A stretch of 64,000 nucleotides of DNA from RGIG7450 sp045633565. GTDB lineage: Bacteria > Bacillota > Clostridia > RUG12999. Positions 50,671 through 59,736 of the stretch are shown here, piece by piece (the stretch's first letter is position 1; every line of letters begins with the position of its first letter). The notes below the pieces were generated by a model, which saw nothing but the letters and a program-made list of their open reading frames with translations, was not told where the DNA came from and did not search any database. A program made the position numbers and the translations under genes. The stretch spans positions 62,001-126,000 of the forward strand of contig JAZQYO010000019.1 of the NCBI GenBank assembly GCA_045633565.1, in the 5' to 3' direction.

Positions 50671-53280
50671 TTAAATAAGAGTTTCAACAAGTGCAAGTGC
50701 ACCGTCAACTTTGGTTATATCTTTACCGCCTGCCTGTGCAGCATCAGGTTTACCACCACCGCCACCACCGGCAAATGTTGCCACTTCTTTTATAATTTTA
50801 CCTGCATGAGCTCCTTTTTTAACAGCCTGCTCGGTTGCCATTGCAACAAATGTTACTTTATCACCATTAATTCCTGCAAGAACAAGCACTAAAACAGGTT
50901 CTTTATCTTTTAAGCTATCACCAAGTTTTCGAAGAGCATCAACATCCATGCCGTCAAGCTTTGCTGTTATAACTTTTATGCCATTAACTTCTTTTGCAGA
51001 GCAAAGAAGTTCATCAGCAAGACCACCTGCCATTTTTGATTTAAGTGAGCTTATTTCCCTTTCGGCATTTTTGAGTTCCGTCATAACACTTTCAGCTTTT
51101 GCAGCAATATCTGTTACTGATGTTTTAAGAATTTCTGCTGTCTTTTCAGTTTCGGTATCTTTTTCTGCAAGATATTTAATTACCCCTCTGCCGGTTACTG
51201 CTTCAATTCTTCTTACGCCGGCTGCAACGCCGCTTTCAGACAGAATTTTAATCATTCCCGCAAAACCTGTGTTTTTAAGATGACAACCGCCGCAAAGCTC
51301 TATTGAATAGTCTCCCATTTTTACAACTCTGACCTTGTCGCCGTATTTTTCACCAAATAAAGCAGTCGCACCAAGTTCTTTAGCACTGTTTATATCTGTT
51401 TCAAATATTTCAATCGGGTATTGAGCAAGTATTGTATCATTTACCTTCTCTTCAACCTCAGCAAGCTCATCTTTTGTCATTGAAGAAAAATGAGTAAAGT
51501 CAAAACGAAGTCTTGCATCTGTTACGTAAGAACCGGACTGCTCAACATGTGTTCCAAGAACTTCTCTTAACGCTTTCTGGAGAAGGTGTGTTGTTGAGTG
51601 GTTTTTTTCAATATCTTTTCTGCGGAGAATATCAATTTTAAGTGTTACTATATCGCCTTTATTTATGCTACCTGTAACAATTTTACCGTGGTGCAGGAAT
51701 TTACCGTCTGCAGCCTTTTTAGTGTCGTTTACAACAATTTTAAGGCCATTTGCTGTGATTTCACCGGTATCTCCTACCTGGCCACCGCTTTCTCCATAAA
51801 ATACTGTTTTATCGGTAACAATTATAACATCAGATCCTTCGCCTGCCACATCAACAAGCTCACCGTTTTGTGCTAAAATAAGTACCTTTGCCTCGCAAAT
51901 TTCATTGTCATAACCAATAAATTCAGTTTTAACATCTTTAATCTGCGAGAAAATATCTTTATCCCAGCCGGCTCCCTCGCCAACATTACGGGCACTCCTT
52001 GCACGTTCACGCTGAGTCTGCATTTCTGCATTAAAGCCGTCAACATCAACAGAAAGTCCGTTTTCTTCAGCAATTTCAAGAGTAAGGTCTATCGGGAATC
52101 CGAATGTATCATAAAGCTTAAATGCATCTTCACCTGAAATTTTATCTTTAGTATTTTTAATGATTGTTTCCAGGATTTCAAGGCCGGCATCAATAGTTTT
52201 TGCAAATCTGTCTTCCTCCTGACTGATTACTGTTTTAATATAATCAGCTTTTTCAGCAAGAACAGGATATGCACCCTTAGATTCAGAAATTACAGTATCT
52301 GCAAGCGAATAAAGGAACTTATCCTTAATTCCCAAAAGTTTACCGTGACGGGCAGCCCTTCTGAGCAGTCTGCGAAGAACATATCCTCTGCCCTCATTTG
52401 AAGGTATAACACCATCAGATACAAGGAACACCGTACTTCTTATATGGTCTGTAATTACACGGAGAGAAACGTCTGTTTTCTCATCTTTTTTATATGTTAC
52501 TCCGGCAATTTCGCTCACTTTAAGCATAATATTGCGGATTGTGTCAACCTCGAAAATATTATTAACATCCTGCATAATAACTGCAAGACGTTCAAGGCCC
52601 ATACCTGTATCAATATTAGGATGAGCAAGTCTGTTATAGTTTCCGTCCTCGTCTTTATCAAACTGTGTGAAAACAAGGTTCCAGAATTCAACAAATCTGT
52701 CACATTCACAGCCTACCTTACAGTCAGGTGAGCCACAACCGTATTTTTCGCCACGGTCAAAATAGATTTCCGAACAAGGGCCGCAGGGACCAAGTCCAAT
52801 TTCCCAAAAATTGTCCTCTTTGCCGAATCTAACCATGTGATCGGGCGAAACACCGATTTCTTTTGTCCAGATATCATAAGCTTCGTCGTCATCTTCATAA
52901 ACGCTTACATAAAGTCTGTCAACCGGCAGCTCAAGAGTTTTTGTAATAAATTCCCATGCCCAACCGGTTACCTCACGTTTAAAGTAATCACCAAACGAGA
53001 AGTTACCCAGCATTTCAAAAAACGTACCATGTCTTGCTGTTTTACCAACTCTTTCAATATCAGGAGTTCTGATACACTTCTGGCAGGTTGTAACTCTATT
53101 TTTAGGCGGAACCTCTTTACCTGTAAAATAAGGTTTTAAAGGCGCCATTCCGGCATTTATAAGCAGAAGACTGTTATCTCCCTGAGGAACAAGCGGAAAG
53201 CTTGGCAGTCGGAGATGGTCTTTACTTTCAAAAAAAGCTAAAAATTTTTCTCTTAGTTCGTTAAGTCCTGTATATTGCAT
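50671..53280 (-). CDS. alaS: Alanyl-tRNA synthetase
   Basis: 869 residues, full length. Class II core (FFESKDHLRLPSFPLVP, GLGPCGPCSEIYFD), a tRNA-recognition helical region, an editing domain with zinc-binding H-x3-H (KNHSTTHLLQKAL) and CGGCH, a C-terminal coiled coil and a DHHA1 domain ending GGGGGGKPDAAQAGG. Its promoter lies inside the gap to recG and partly against the recG end. The leader is too short for a T-box. Confidence 0.98.
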   Translation of the reverse strand: MQYTGLNELREKFLAFFESKDHLRLPSFPLVPQGDNSLLLINAGMAPLKPYFTGKEVPPKNRVTTCQKCIRTPDIERVGKTARHGTFFEMLGNFSFGDYFKREVTGWAWEFITKTLELPVDRLYVSVYEDDDEAYDIWTKEIGVSPDHMVRFGKEDNFWEIGLGPCGPCSEIYFDRGEKYGCGSPDCKVGCECDRFVEFWNLVFTQFDKDEDGNYNRLAHPNIDTGMGLERLAVIMQDVNNIFEVDTIRNIMLKVSEIAGVTYKKDEKTDVSLRVITDHIRSTVFLVSDGVIPSNEGRGYVLRRLLRRAARHGKLLGIKDKFLYSLADTVISESKGAYPVLAEKADYIKTVISQEEDRFAKTIDAGLEILETIIKNTKDKISGEDAFKLYDTFGFPIDLTLEIAEENGLSVDVDGFNAEMQTQRERARSARNVGEGAGWDKDIFSQIKDVKTEFIGYDNEICEAKVLILAQNGELVDVAGEGSDVIIVTDKTVFYGESGGQVGDTGEITANGLKIVVNDTKKAADGKFLHHGKIVTGSINKGDIVTLKIDILRRKDIEKNHSTTHLLQKALREVLGTHVEQSGSYVTDARLRFDFTHFSSMTKDELAEVEEKVNDTILAQYPIEIFETDINSAKELGATALFGEKYGDKVRVVKMGDYSIELCGGCHLKNTGFAGMIKILSESGVAAGVRRIEAVTGRGVIKYLAEKDTETEKTAEILKTSVTDIAAKAESVMTELKNAEREISSLKSKMAGGLADELLCSAKEVNGIKVITAKLDGMDVDALRKLGDSLKDKEPVLVLVLAGINGDKVTFVAMATEQAVKKGAHAGKIIKEVATFAGGGGGGKPDAAQAGGKDITKVDGALALVETLI

Positions 53281-53316
53281 TTAAGCTCTTCCTTTCGTAA
53301 AACATCACATATGGCA

Positions 53317-53345
53317 ATTATAACCTAAAATTATAGAAATGTCAA
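53317..53345 (-). promoter_or_regulatory. Promoter of alaS
   Basis: Minus-strand TTGACA (53340-53345) and TATAAT (53317-53322), 17-bp spacer. Confidence 0.85.
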
Positions 53346-53346
53346 A

Positions 53347-55395
53347 TTAACCGATTATATTTCCGCCCGACACCCCTTTAAACATATTGTTTATCTTTAT
53401 TTTAAGGAATTTATTCTCATCAAGTTTTAAATCAGGGTCTTTTTGCAGGATTATATTTGCTGCTTCTCTGGCAAGTTTCATTGCTTCAAAATCGGTGAAA
53501 ATATCCGCAACATTAAGTTCAGGCATACCATGCTGACGAGTTCCAAGAAAATCCCCCGGTCCTCTTAATTCCAAATCTTTTCGTGCAATTTCAAAACCAT
53601 CATTTGTTTTTGTCATGGTTTCAAGGCGTTTTCTGGTAATTTCACTTCCACCTTCAGAAAACATAATGCAATATGATTTTTCAGCACCTCTGCCAACTCT
53701 GCCCCTTATCTGGTGAAGTTGCGACAGGCCAAATCTTTCTGCGTTTTCAATAACCATAACGGTTGCATTGGGGACATTCATTCCAACCTCTATTACAGTG
53801 GTCGATACAAGAACATGTATATCTCCGTTTGCAAAACCGTTCATTATTTCGTTTTTTTCTGCAGCTTTCATTTTTCCGTGCAAAAGTCTGACGTTATAAT
53901 CAGGCAGAACATTTGCAGCAAGATGCTCGGCGAGTTCTTTTGCAGCCGTCAGGTCAATTTTCTCCGATTCTTCTATGAGCGGACAAATAACATAAATTTG
54001 CCTGCCCTCTGCAACATTTTTTCGCATAAAATTATTAATCCTTTGACGCATGCCTTCATCAATGGCAAAAGTATCCACTTTCTGCCTTCCCGGAGGTAGC
54101 TCATCAACAACCGAAATATCAAGTTCGCCATAAATAATAAGCGAAAGTGTTCTTGGTATAGGTGTTGCAGACATGATAAGAATATGCGGACTCTCCCCTT
54201 TTTCAGCAAGAAGCGCCCTTTGTCGAACTCCAAAACGGTGTTGTTCGTCCGTTATAACAAGTGACAGGTCAGCATACTGCACCTTATCCTCAATAAGCGC
54301 ATGTGTGCCTATGATAATTTTAGCTTTCCCGTTTTTAATATTTTCGTATGCCGCTTTTTTCTGCGCAGCAGTAAAGCTACCTGTTAAAAGCTGAACATCT
54401 TCTTTATCAAAGTATCCAAGTGCGGTTTTATAATGTTGATTGGCAAGCACCTCTGTCGGCGCCATAAGTACTGATTGTCTGCCGTTTTTAAGTGCAACAT
54501 ACATTGACGCAAAGGCAAGAACCGTTTTACCCGAACCGACATCACCCTGAACAAGTCTGTTCATTGTTCTTTCAGAGGATATATCCCTGCATATTTCATC
54601 AAGAACTTTAGATTGAGCCTCCGTCATTTTAAAAGGCAATACAGATTTAAATTCGTTTGCATAGGAAACATCCATCGGTCTTGTATTTTCTTTTGTTTTT
54701 TCATCTTTAATATGTAACATGCCCATCTGAAGCATTAAAAGTTCCTCAAAAACAAAACGGCTGCGGGCAACATCATAATCTTTTTTTGTCTCAGGGAAAT
54801 GTATTGAAGAAAAAGCATAATTAATTTCACATATACCATATTTTTCTCTGATATAAAGCGGAATGGGGTCATTAATACTGCTAACACTTTTTTCAATACA
54901 CTCTCTTGCAATTAGTCTCATTGTTTTCTGTGGAAGATTTTCCGTTAACGGATAAACAGGAACAATTCTACCTGTATGAAGATTATTATCTACCGCTTCA
55001 TAAGTGGGGTTTTCCATTTGTTTTTTCCCATACTTTATTTGGACAGTACCAAAAAAATTATATTCTTTGCCAACAATAAACGCATTTTCTATATACTTAT
55101 TATTATACCATGTCAGATACATTGTTCCTGACGAATCCTTAACAGGCATGGTGTAAATCGAAAGATTGTTTCGAACACGAAGCCTTGTCGGTTTTGAAAT
55201 AACAGTTGCTCTGACAGTTGCCTTCATGCCATCCGTCAGAGAGAAAATGGGCAGGCTTTCACTTCTGTCCTCAATATGTCTCGGAAAGAAATAAAGCATA
55301 TCTCCAATTGTTTTTATTTTAAGTTTTGAAAGCAGTTTTGCTCTGTTTTCGCCAACTCCTTTAAGTGCAGTAACCGGTTGGTCCATAAGATACAT
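53347..55395 (-). CDS. recG: ATP-dependent DNA helicase RecG
   Basis: 682 residues: an N-terminal wedge/OB domain (about 1-150) and an SF2 helicase core with Walker A GDVGSGKT, ITDEQHRFGVRQR, MSATPIPRTL, STTVIEVGMNVPNATVM and QIRGRVGRG. It remodels stalled forks and branched DNA. It starts 2 bases after gpr stops, suggesting one transcript. Confidence 0.97.
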   Translation of the reverse strand: MYLMDQPVTALKGVGENRAKLLSKLKIKTIGDMLYFFPRHIEDRSESLPIFSLTDGMKATVRATVISKPTRLRVRNNLSIYTMPVKDSSGTMYLTWYNNKYIENAFIVGKEYNFFGTVQIKYGKKQMENPTYEAVDNNLHTGRIVPVYPLTENLPQKTMRLIARECIEKSVSSINDPIPLYIREKYGICEINYAFSSIHFPETKKDYDVARSRFVFEELLMLQMGMLHIKDEKTKENTRPMDVSYANEFKSVLPFKMTEAQSKVLDEICRDISSERTMNRLVQGDVGSGKTVLAFASMYVALKNGRQSVLMAPTEVLANQHYKTALGYFDKEDVQLLTGSFTAAQKKAAYENIKNGKAKIIIGTHALIEDKVQYADLSLVITDEQHRFGVRQRALLAEKGESPHILIMSATPIPRTLSLIIYGELDISVVDELPPGRQKVDTFAIDEGMRQRINNFMRKNVAEGRQIYVICPLIEESEKIDLTAAKELAEHLAANVLPDYNVRLLHGKMKAAEKNEIMNGFANGDIHVLVSTTVIEVGMNVPNATVMVIENAERFGLSQLHQIRGRVGRGAEKSYCIMFSEGGSEITRKRLETMTKTNDGFEIARKDLELRGPGDFLGTRQHGMPELNVADIFTDFEAMKLAREAANIILQKDPDLKLDENKFLKIKINNMFKGVSGGNIIG

Positions 55396-55397
55396 CT

Positions 55398-56318
55398 TTA
55401 TTCCCTCCTTTTCTGAAGTGCTCTGTTCATACCATCAGCAAGAATTTCTGAAATGTCATTTACAATCAAATCAATTTCCTTTAATGTAACCATCATATTT
55501 GCAGCTTCACTGCCCATAACACTTTTAACAAAATTATATCTTTTATTCTCGTCAATATCAGTTGTTGCAATATGTGACAAAACAGCTGCTACTGCATCGT
55601 CTGCTACAGTGGCAGCATCCGCAACTGTAGGAACTCCAACAGCAATAACAGGTACTCCAAGACTTTCAAAATCAAGACCTTTTCTTTTATTGCCAACTCC
55701 CGAGCCGGGATGAATTCCTGTATCAGCAATCTGAATTGTTCTCCCAAGTCTTTCCATACTCCTTGATGCAAGAGCATCAATAGCAATAACTGCAGCTGGC
55801 TGAGTTTTCTCGGTAACCGCCTGAATTATTTCCTGAGTTTCTATACCAGTTGTTCCCAAAACACCCGGTGCAAGTGCACTCACCGACCTCATGGTATCAG
55901 TAATTTTTTGCGGAAGATATCCAAACAGATGTCTTGTAACATCAAGTTTTGAAACAGTAATAGGGCCTATGGCATCGGGCGTTATATCATCGTTTCCAAG
56001 ACCTACAACAAGAACATTTCCTTCCTGCGGCACATTCTTTTTTTTAAGCAGTTTTTCAATTTCTTGTTCAACAAGTCCAATCAGTTTTTCTCTGTTTTCA
56101 TCAGACATAAACTGCAGTTTTCCATATTCAATCGTAATATAGCTTCCACGTTTTTTATCAAGTGTTTTTTCAGCCTTAGCCGTAGTTATTTTCACAAGTG
56201 TACATTTAATATCACCAAACTCTTTTACATCCACCTGAACGCCGCTTGGTGTGTTTTCACCATCACCAACATAACTTTCGTGTGCTTCAACGGCAAGGTC
56301 AGTCTGAACATTTCTCAT
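55398..56318 (-). CDS. gpr: Germination protease GPR
   Basis: 306 residues. Signatures: TDLAVEAHE near the N-terminus, VVGLGNDDITPDAIGP, SALAPGVLGTTGIET, VIAIDALASRS and the TGIHPGSGVGNKRKG segment. GPR degrades small acid-soluble spore proteins during germination, so the organism almost certainly makes endospores. Only five residues precede TDLA, so the pro-peptide is very short compared with Bacillus; there is no in-frame start codon close upstream, and the SD AAAAAGGAGAG fits the chosen ATG. Confidence 0.95.
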   Translation of the reverse strand: MRNVQTDLAVEAHESYVGDGENTPSGVQVDVKEFGDIKCTLVKITTAKAEKTLDKKRGSYITIEYGKLQFMSDENREKLIGLVEQEIEKLLKKKNVPQEGNVLVVGLGNDDITPDAIGPITVSKLDVTRHLFGYLPQKITDTMRSVSALAPGVLGTTGIETQEIIQAVTEKTQPAAVIAIDALASRSMERLGRTIQIADTGIHPGSGVGNKRKGLDFESLGVPVIAVGVPTVADAATVADDAVAAVLSHIATTDIDENKRYNFVKSVMGSEAANMMVTLKEIDLIVNDISEILADGMNRALQKRRE

Positions 56319-56355
56319 AACAGCAACTCTCCTTTTTGCTATTATGAAAAAATTT

Positions 56356-57630
56356 TTAGTTAAATATTCTTTTTATCGCCTTATTAAAACCATAATATAT
56401 TTTTTCTTTATCAAGTGTCAAAAATTCACCGTTTTTGTAAAGAAGTTTTCCATCGACAAAAACATATTTAACATTTGATTGATTAGCCGAATAAACAACG
56501 TTTGAAACGGGGTTATGACAGGGCGTCATATTAGGATTGTCATAATCAATAATAATAAAGTCAGCTTTTTTACCTTCTTTAATTACTCCGCTATCATTAA
56601 ATCCAAGTGCTGAGGCATTTGTTGCCCAACAGATTACATCTTCACTGTTTACAGCAAGCGGGTCCATTTTAACGCCGCAAGTTAAAAGTGATGCAACATT
56701 AAGCTCTTTCAGCATATTCACAGAGTTGTTGCTTGATGCACCGTCTGTACCAATACAAATATCTGTTCCTAACTTTTTCATTTTTGAAATGTCAGCACAT
56801 CCACTACCAAGTTTTAAATTACTTGTCGGATTATGTGCAACAGAAGCACCATTTTCAGTTAAAATGGTCAAATCTTCGTCAGTAAGATGAACGCAATGAG
56901 CCGCAAGAACTTTAGTGTTAAACGCACCTGCATCAAAAATCAACTGCGTTGGTGTTTTACCATATTTTTTTATGCAGTTTTCATTTTCGGTTACTGTTTC
57001 GGACAAATGAATATGATAAATTGCATTATTATCACAGGCAAGTTTTGCAAAATACTCCAAAAACTCAGGAGTTGTTGTGTAAACTGCATGAGGTGCAAAT
57101 GCAACAGAAATTCTGTCATTTTTTCGGTTTAAAAGTTCTATGGACTCTATTGTCCCTTTATGTTTTTCAAATGGAACAGTGGGGTCAAAATAGGTTGTCC
57201 CGCGTGAAAGAAGGGCTTTAATTCCTGACTTGTCAACTGCATCAGCAATTGAATCACAAAAATCATACATGTCTGAAAAAAGTGTTGTTCCACTTGATAG
57301 CATTTCCATAATTCCAAGTGCAGAAAAATAAAAAACATCCTCAGCAGTTAAAAGTGCTTCTTTTGGGAAAATATGTTCGTTCAGCCAAACCTCAAGCGGA
57401 TAACCGTCTGCATATCCTCGAAGAAATGTCATTGGTGAATGTGTGTGAGCGTTAACAAGACCGGGCATCAAAATGCCACCTTTTGCATCTAAAACCTCAA
57501 ACTCACCCTCCGGCAAAGTCTCAGAAATGGTTTTAAATTTACCATTTTCAATTTCAACATAACAATCTTTTATAACATCAAATTTTTCGTTACATGTTAT
57601 AACCCATGCATTTTTTATTAGTGTATTCAT
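56356..57630 (-). CDS. mtaD: Amidohydrolase, MtaD-like 5-methylthioadenosine/S-adenosylhomocysteine deaminase
   Basis: 424-residue amidohydrolase. Metal and catalytic motifs are PGLVNAHTHSPMTFLRG, the HIHLSETVTE Glu/His pair, LAAHCVHLTDEDL and CIGTDGASSNNS. Family members deaminate methylthioadenosine, S-adenosylhomocysteine or adenosine; related enzymes act on guanine or chlorohydrolase substrates, so specificity is inferred. gpr begins 37 bases downstream and may be co-transcribed. Confidence 0.88.
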   Translation of the reverse strand: MNTLIKNAWVITCNEKFDVIKDCYVEIENGKFKTISETLPEGEFEVLDAKGGILMPGLVNAHTHSPMTFLRGYADGYPLEVWLNEHIFPKEALLTAEDVFYFSALGIMEMLSSGTTLFSDMYDFCDSIADAVDKSGIKALLSRGTTYFDPTVPFEKHKGTIESIELLNRKNDRISVAFAPHAVYTTTPEFLEYFAKLACDNNAIYHIHLSETVTENENCIKKYGKTPTQLIFDAGAFNTKVLAAHCVHLTDEDLTILTENGASVAHNPTSNLKLGSGCADISKMKKLGTDICIGTDGASSNNSVNMLKELNVASLLTCGVKMDPLAVNSEDVICWATNASALGFNDSGVIKEGKKADFIIIDYDNPNMTPCHNPVSNVVYSANQSNVKYVFVDGKLLYKNGEFLTLDKEKIYYGFNKAIKRIFN

Positions 57631-57685
57631 AATTATTCACTCCAAATGAAGAAAAAAATAGAATTAATCAAAATTTAACAAATAT

Positions 57686-57714
57686 ATTATATAATGTTTT
57701 GAGGAATATTGCAA
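57686..57714 (-). promoter_or_regulatory. Promoter of the mtaD-like/gpr/recG cluster
   Basis: Minus-strand TTGCAA (57709-57714) and TATAAT (57686-57691), 17-bp spacer, about 55 bp before the start. Confidence 0.75.
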
Positions 57715-57744
57715 TAACACTTTAAAAACTTTTTATGTCTTTAT

Positions 57745-57773
57745 AAAAAACAAGCCGGAGAATTCTCCGGCTT
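57745..57773 (-). terminator. Terminator of the catabolic operon
   Basis: A 22-bp perfect palindrome (57752-57773) is followed on the minus strand by GTTTTTTATAAAG. Confidence 0.85.
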
Positions 57774-57785
57774 ATTATATTACAT

Positions 57786-58874
57786 TTAGTTTAATTCAGG
57801 CAGGAAATCAACTGAACCTGTAAACTCAGCAATCATCTTCATTTCATCATAGGTTTTTTCATTTAACGATACGCCTTCAGATAAAACACGATTTCTTGCT
57901 TCGGCTTCTTTTTCGCCCTGAATATAAATACGGTCCTGTCCATCTGCTTTTGCAGAATCACGGATTTCCTGAAGATATTTCGAAAGTGAGGCTTCAATAG
58001 CTTTTTTGTCGCCAAACATTCCGTAATCAAGAGCAATAAAGCACTGAGCAATATTGGACCTGCCGGGCGTTTTGTAAATATAGTTGGAAGTTGTTCCGCC
58101 CGAAAGAATTGCAGTTGCAATTTCGCAAAGCATCGCAAATCCGTATCCTTTATATCCGGAAGTCATTTCACCTGAACCGCCAAGCGGTAAAATACCACCG
58201 CCGGTTTTATTGATAATGTTAGACAAAACTCTGTCCGGTTCATCACTGTCGTTGCCGTTTTCATCAAGCGCCCATCCAATCGGCAAGCCATTTCCTCTTT
58301 TAACATAAACTTCAAGTTTGCCTCTCGGCACAACTGTTGTTGCAGCATCAAAAGAATATGTAACCGGGTCGGCAGGCATTGCAAAAGCAATAGGATTAGT
58401 TCCAAGCATCGCCTGTTTACCGAATGTCGGCACCATAATAGCCTCTGTATTTGTCATTGACATTCCGATGAGGCCTTGGGCTGCTGCCATTCTTGAATAA
58501 TAACCTGCAACACCATAGTGGTTTGAGTTACGCACAGTTACCATACCGAAACCGGATTTTTTAGCTTTATCTATAGCCATCTGCATTGCCTTTATGCCAA
58601 GAGTCTGACCCATAGCGTCATTACCCTCAATTACAGCCGAAAGTGGTGTTTCAAAAACAACCTCGGGCTTTGCGTCAATTTTTACCATTCCGCTTGTGAT
58701 TTCCTTATGGTAACGAATCATACGCTGAATACCGTGAGATTCTATTCCGCTGAGGTCTGCTTCGAGAAGTACCTCTGTAATCTGCTTGCTTTCATCTTCG
58801 TTAAAGCCATATCCTTTGAACGCCTCAATACAAAAGCGTTCAACTTTTTCATAATCAATTTTATAATACTGCAT
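57786..58874 (-). CDS. Ldh-family NAD(P)-dependent oxidoreductase (malate/lactate/ureidoglycolate dehydrogenase type)
   Basis: About 362 residues. Motifs include GIESHGIQRMIRYHKEI, the catalytic-type RNSNHYGVAGYYSRMAA, MVPTFGKQAMLGTNPIAFAMP and GEMTSGYKGYGFAMLCEI. The family oxidises or reduces 2-hydroxy acids such as malate, sulfolactate, ureidoglycolate or 2,3-diketogulonate; the substrate here is unknown. ATG 58874 with AGAGAGGT upstream is preferred to an upstream start that would overlap the SDR gene. Last gene of the cluster. Confidence 0.9.
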   Translation of the reverse strand: MQYYKIDYEKVERFCIEAFKGYGFNEDESKQITEVLLEADLSGIESHGIQRMIRYHKEITSGMVKIDAKPEVVFETPLSAVIEGNDAMGQTLGIKAMQMAIDKAKKSGFGMVTVRNSNHYGVAGYYSRMAAAQGLIGMSMTNTEAIMVPTFGKQAMLGTNPIAFAMPADPVTYSFDAATTVVPRGKLEVYVKRGNGLPIGWALDENGNDSDEPDRVLSNIINKTGGGILPLGGSGEMTSGYKGYGFAMLCEIATAILSGGTTSNYIYKTPGRSNIAQCFIALDYGMFGDKKAIEASLSKYLQEIRDSAKADGQDRIYIQGEKEAEARNRVLSEGVSLNEKTYDEMKMIAEFTGSVDFLPELN

Positions 58875-58899
58875 AATAAAATACCTCTCTATAAAATCA

Positions 58900-59718
58900 T
58901 TATACACCCCAGTAAGATGAGAAACCACCGTCAACCGGTAAAACAGCACCATTTACAAAGGATGCAGCTTCCGAGCAAAGGAACATAACCGGTCCTGCCA
59001 TTTCCTCAGGCTCACCATAACGTCCCATCGGTGTTTTTGCAAGCACACGCTGACCACGGTCTGTTGCTGAACCGTCCTCATTAGTTAAAAGGTATCTGTT
59101 CTGGTTTGTAAGTAAAAATCCGGGAGCAATTGCATTTACTCTTATGTTATTGCTGTAATTCTGATTAAAGTGAGTTGACATCCATTCGGTAAAGTTTGCA
59201 ACCGCAGCCTTTGCACCACAATAAGCAACTGTATTGGTAAGAGGATGATAACTTGACATGGATGCAATGTTTATGATATTTCCGCTTTTCTGTTTCGCCA
59301 TAACTTCACCAAACACCATTGTTGTAAGCACAGCACCTGTTACATTCAAATCAAAAACCCATTTAAATGCATCAAGGTCAAGATGGAAGAAATCGCTGTC
59401 TTTAGTAACGGTTGCCTGAGGTTTATTACCACCTGCACCATTTACAAGAATATCAATTTTACCATACTTTTCCAAAACCTTCTCTCTTGCAGCCTCAAGG
59501 CTTGTCCGGTCAAGTACATCTGCTTTTACCGCAATCGCATCTCCACCCGATGCTAAAATTTCATCAGTAATTTTTTCAGCACTTTCCAAAAATAAATCAA
59601 GCAGAGCAACTTTTACGCCTTTTTTTGCCATTTCTTTTGCAAGTGTTCCACAGATTATTCCGCCTGCGCCTGTTATAACAGCCACCTGTCCGGAAATATC
59701 AAAATTAACAGAATACAT
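58900..59718 (-). CDS. Short-chain dehydrogenase/reductase (mannonate/fructuronate oxidoreductase-like)
   Basis: 272 residues. NAD(P) site TGAGGIICGTLAKEM (the usual GIG is IIC), NGAGG, the catalytic Ser region IASMSSYHPL and YCGAK. The insertion around NKPQATVTKDSDFFHLDLDAF and the end LPVDGGFSSYWGV resemble SDRs annotated as D-mannonate oxidoreductases in Firmicutes. Substrate not proven. Gaps of 18 and 25 bases to its neighbours place it in the operon. Confidence 0.9.
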   Translation of the reverse strand: MYSVNFDISGQVAVITGAGGIICGTLAKEMAKKGVKVALLDLFLESAEKITDEILASGGDAIAVKADVLDRTSLEAAREKVLEKYGKIDILVNGAGGNKPQATVTKDSDFFHLDLDAFKWVFDLNVTGAVLTTMVFGEVMAKQKSGNIINIASMSSYHPLTNTVAYCGAKAAVANFTEWMSTHFNQNYSNNIRVNAIAPGFLLTNQNRYLLTNEDGSATDRGQRVLAKTPMGRYGEPEEMAGPVMFLCSEAASFVNGAVLPVDGGFSSYWGV

Positions 59719-59736
59719 ATTTTTATCCTCCTCTGA

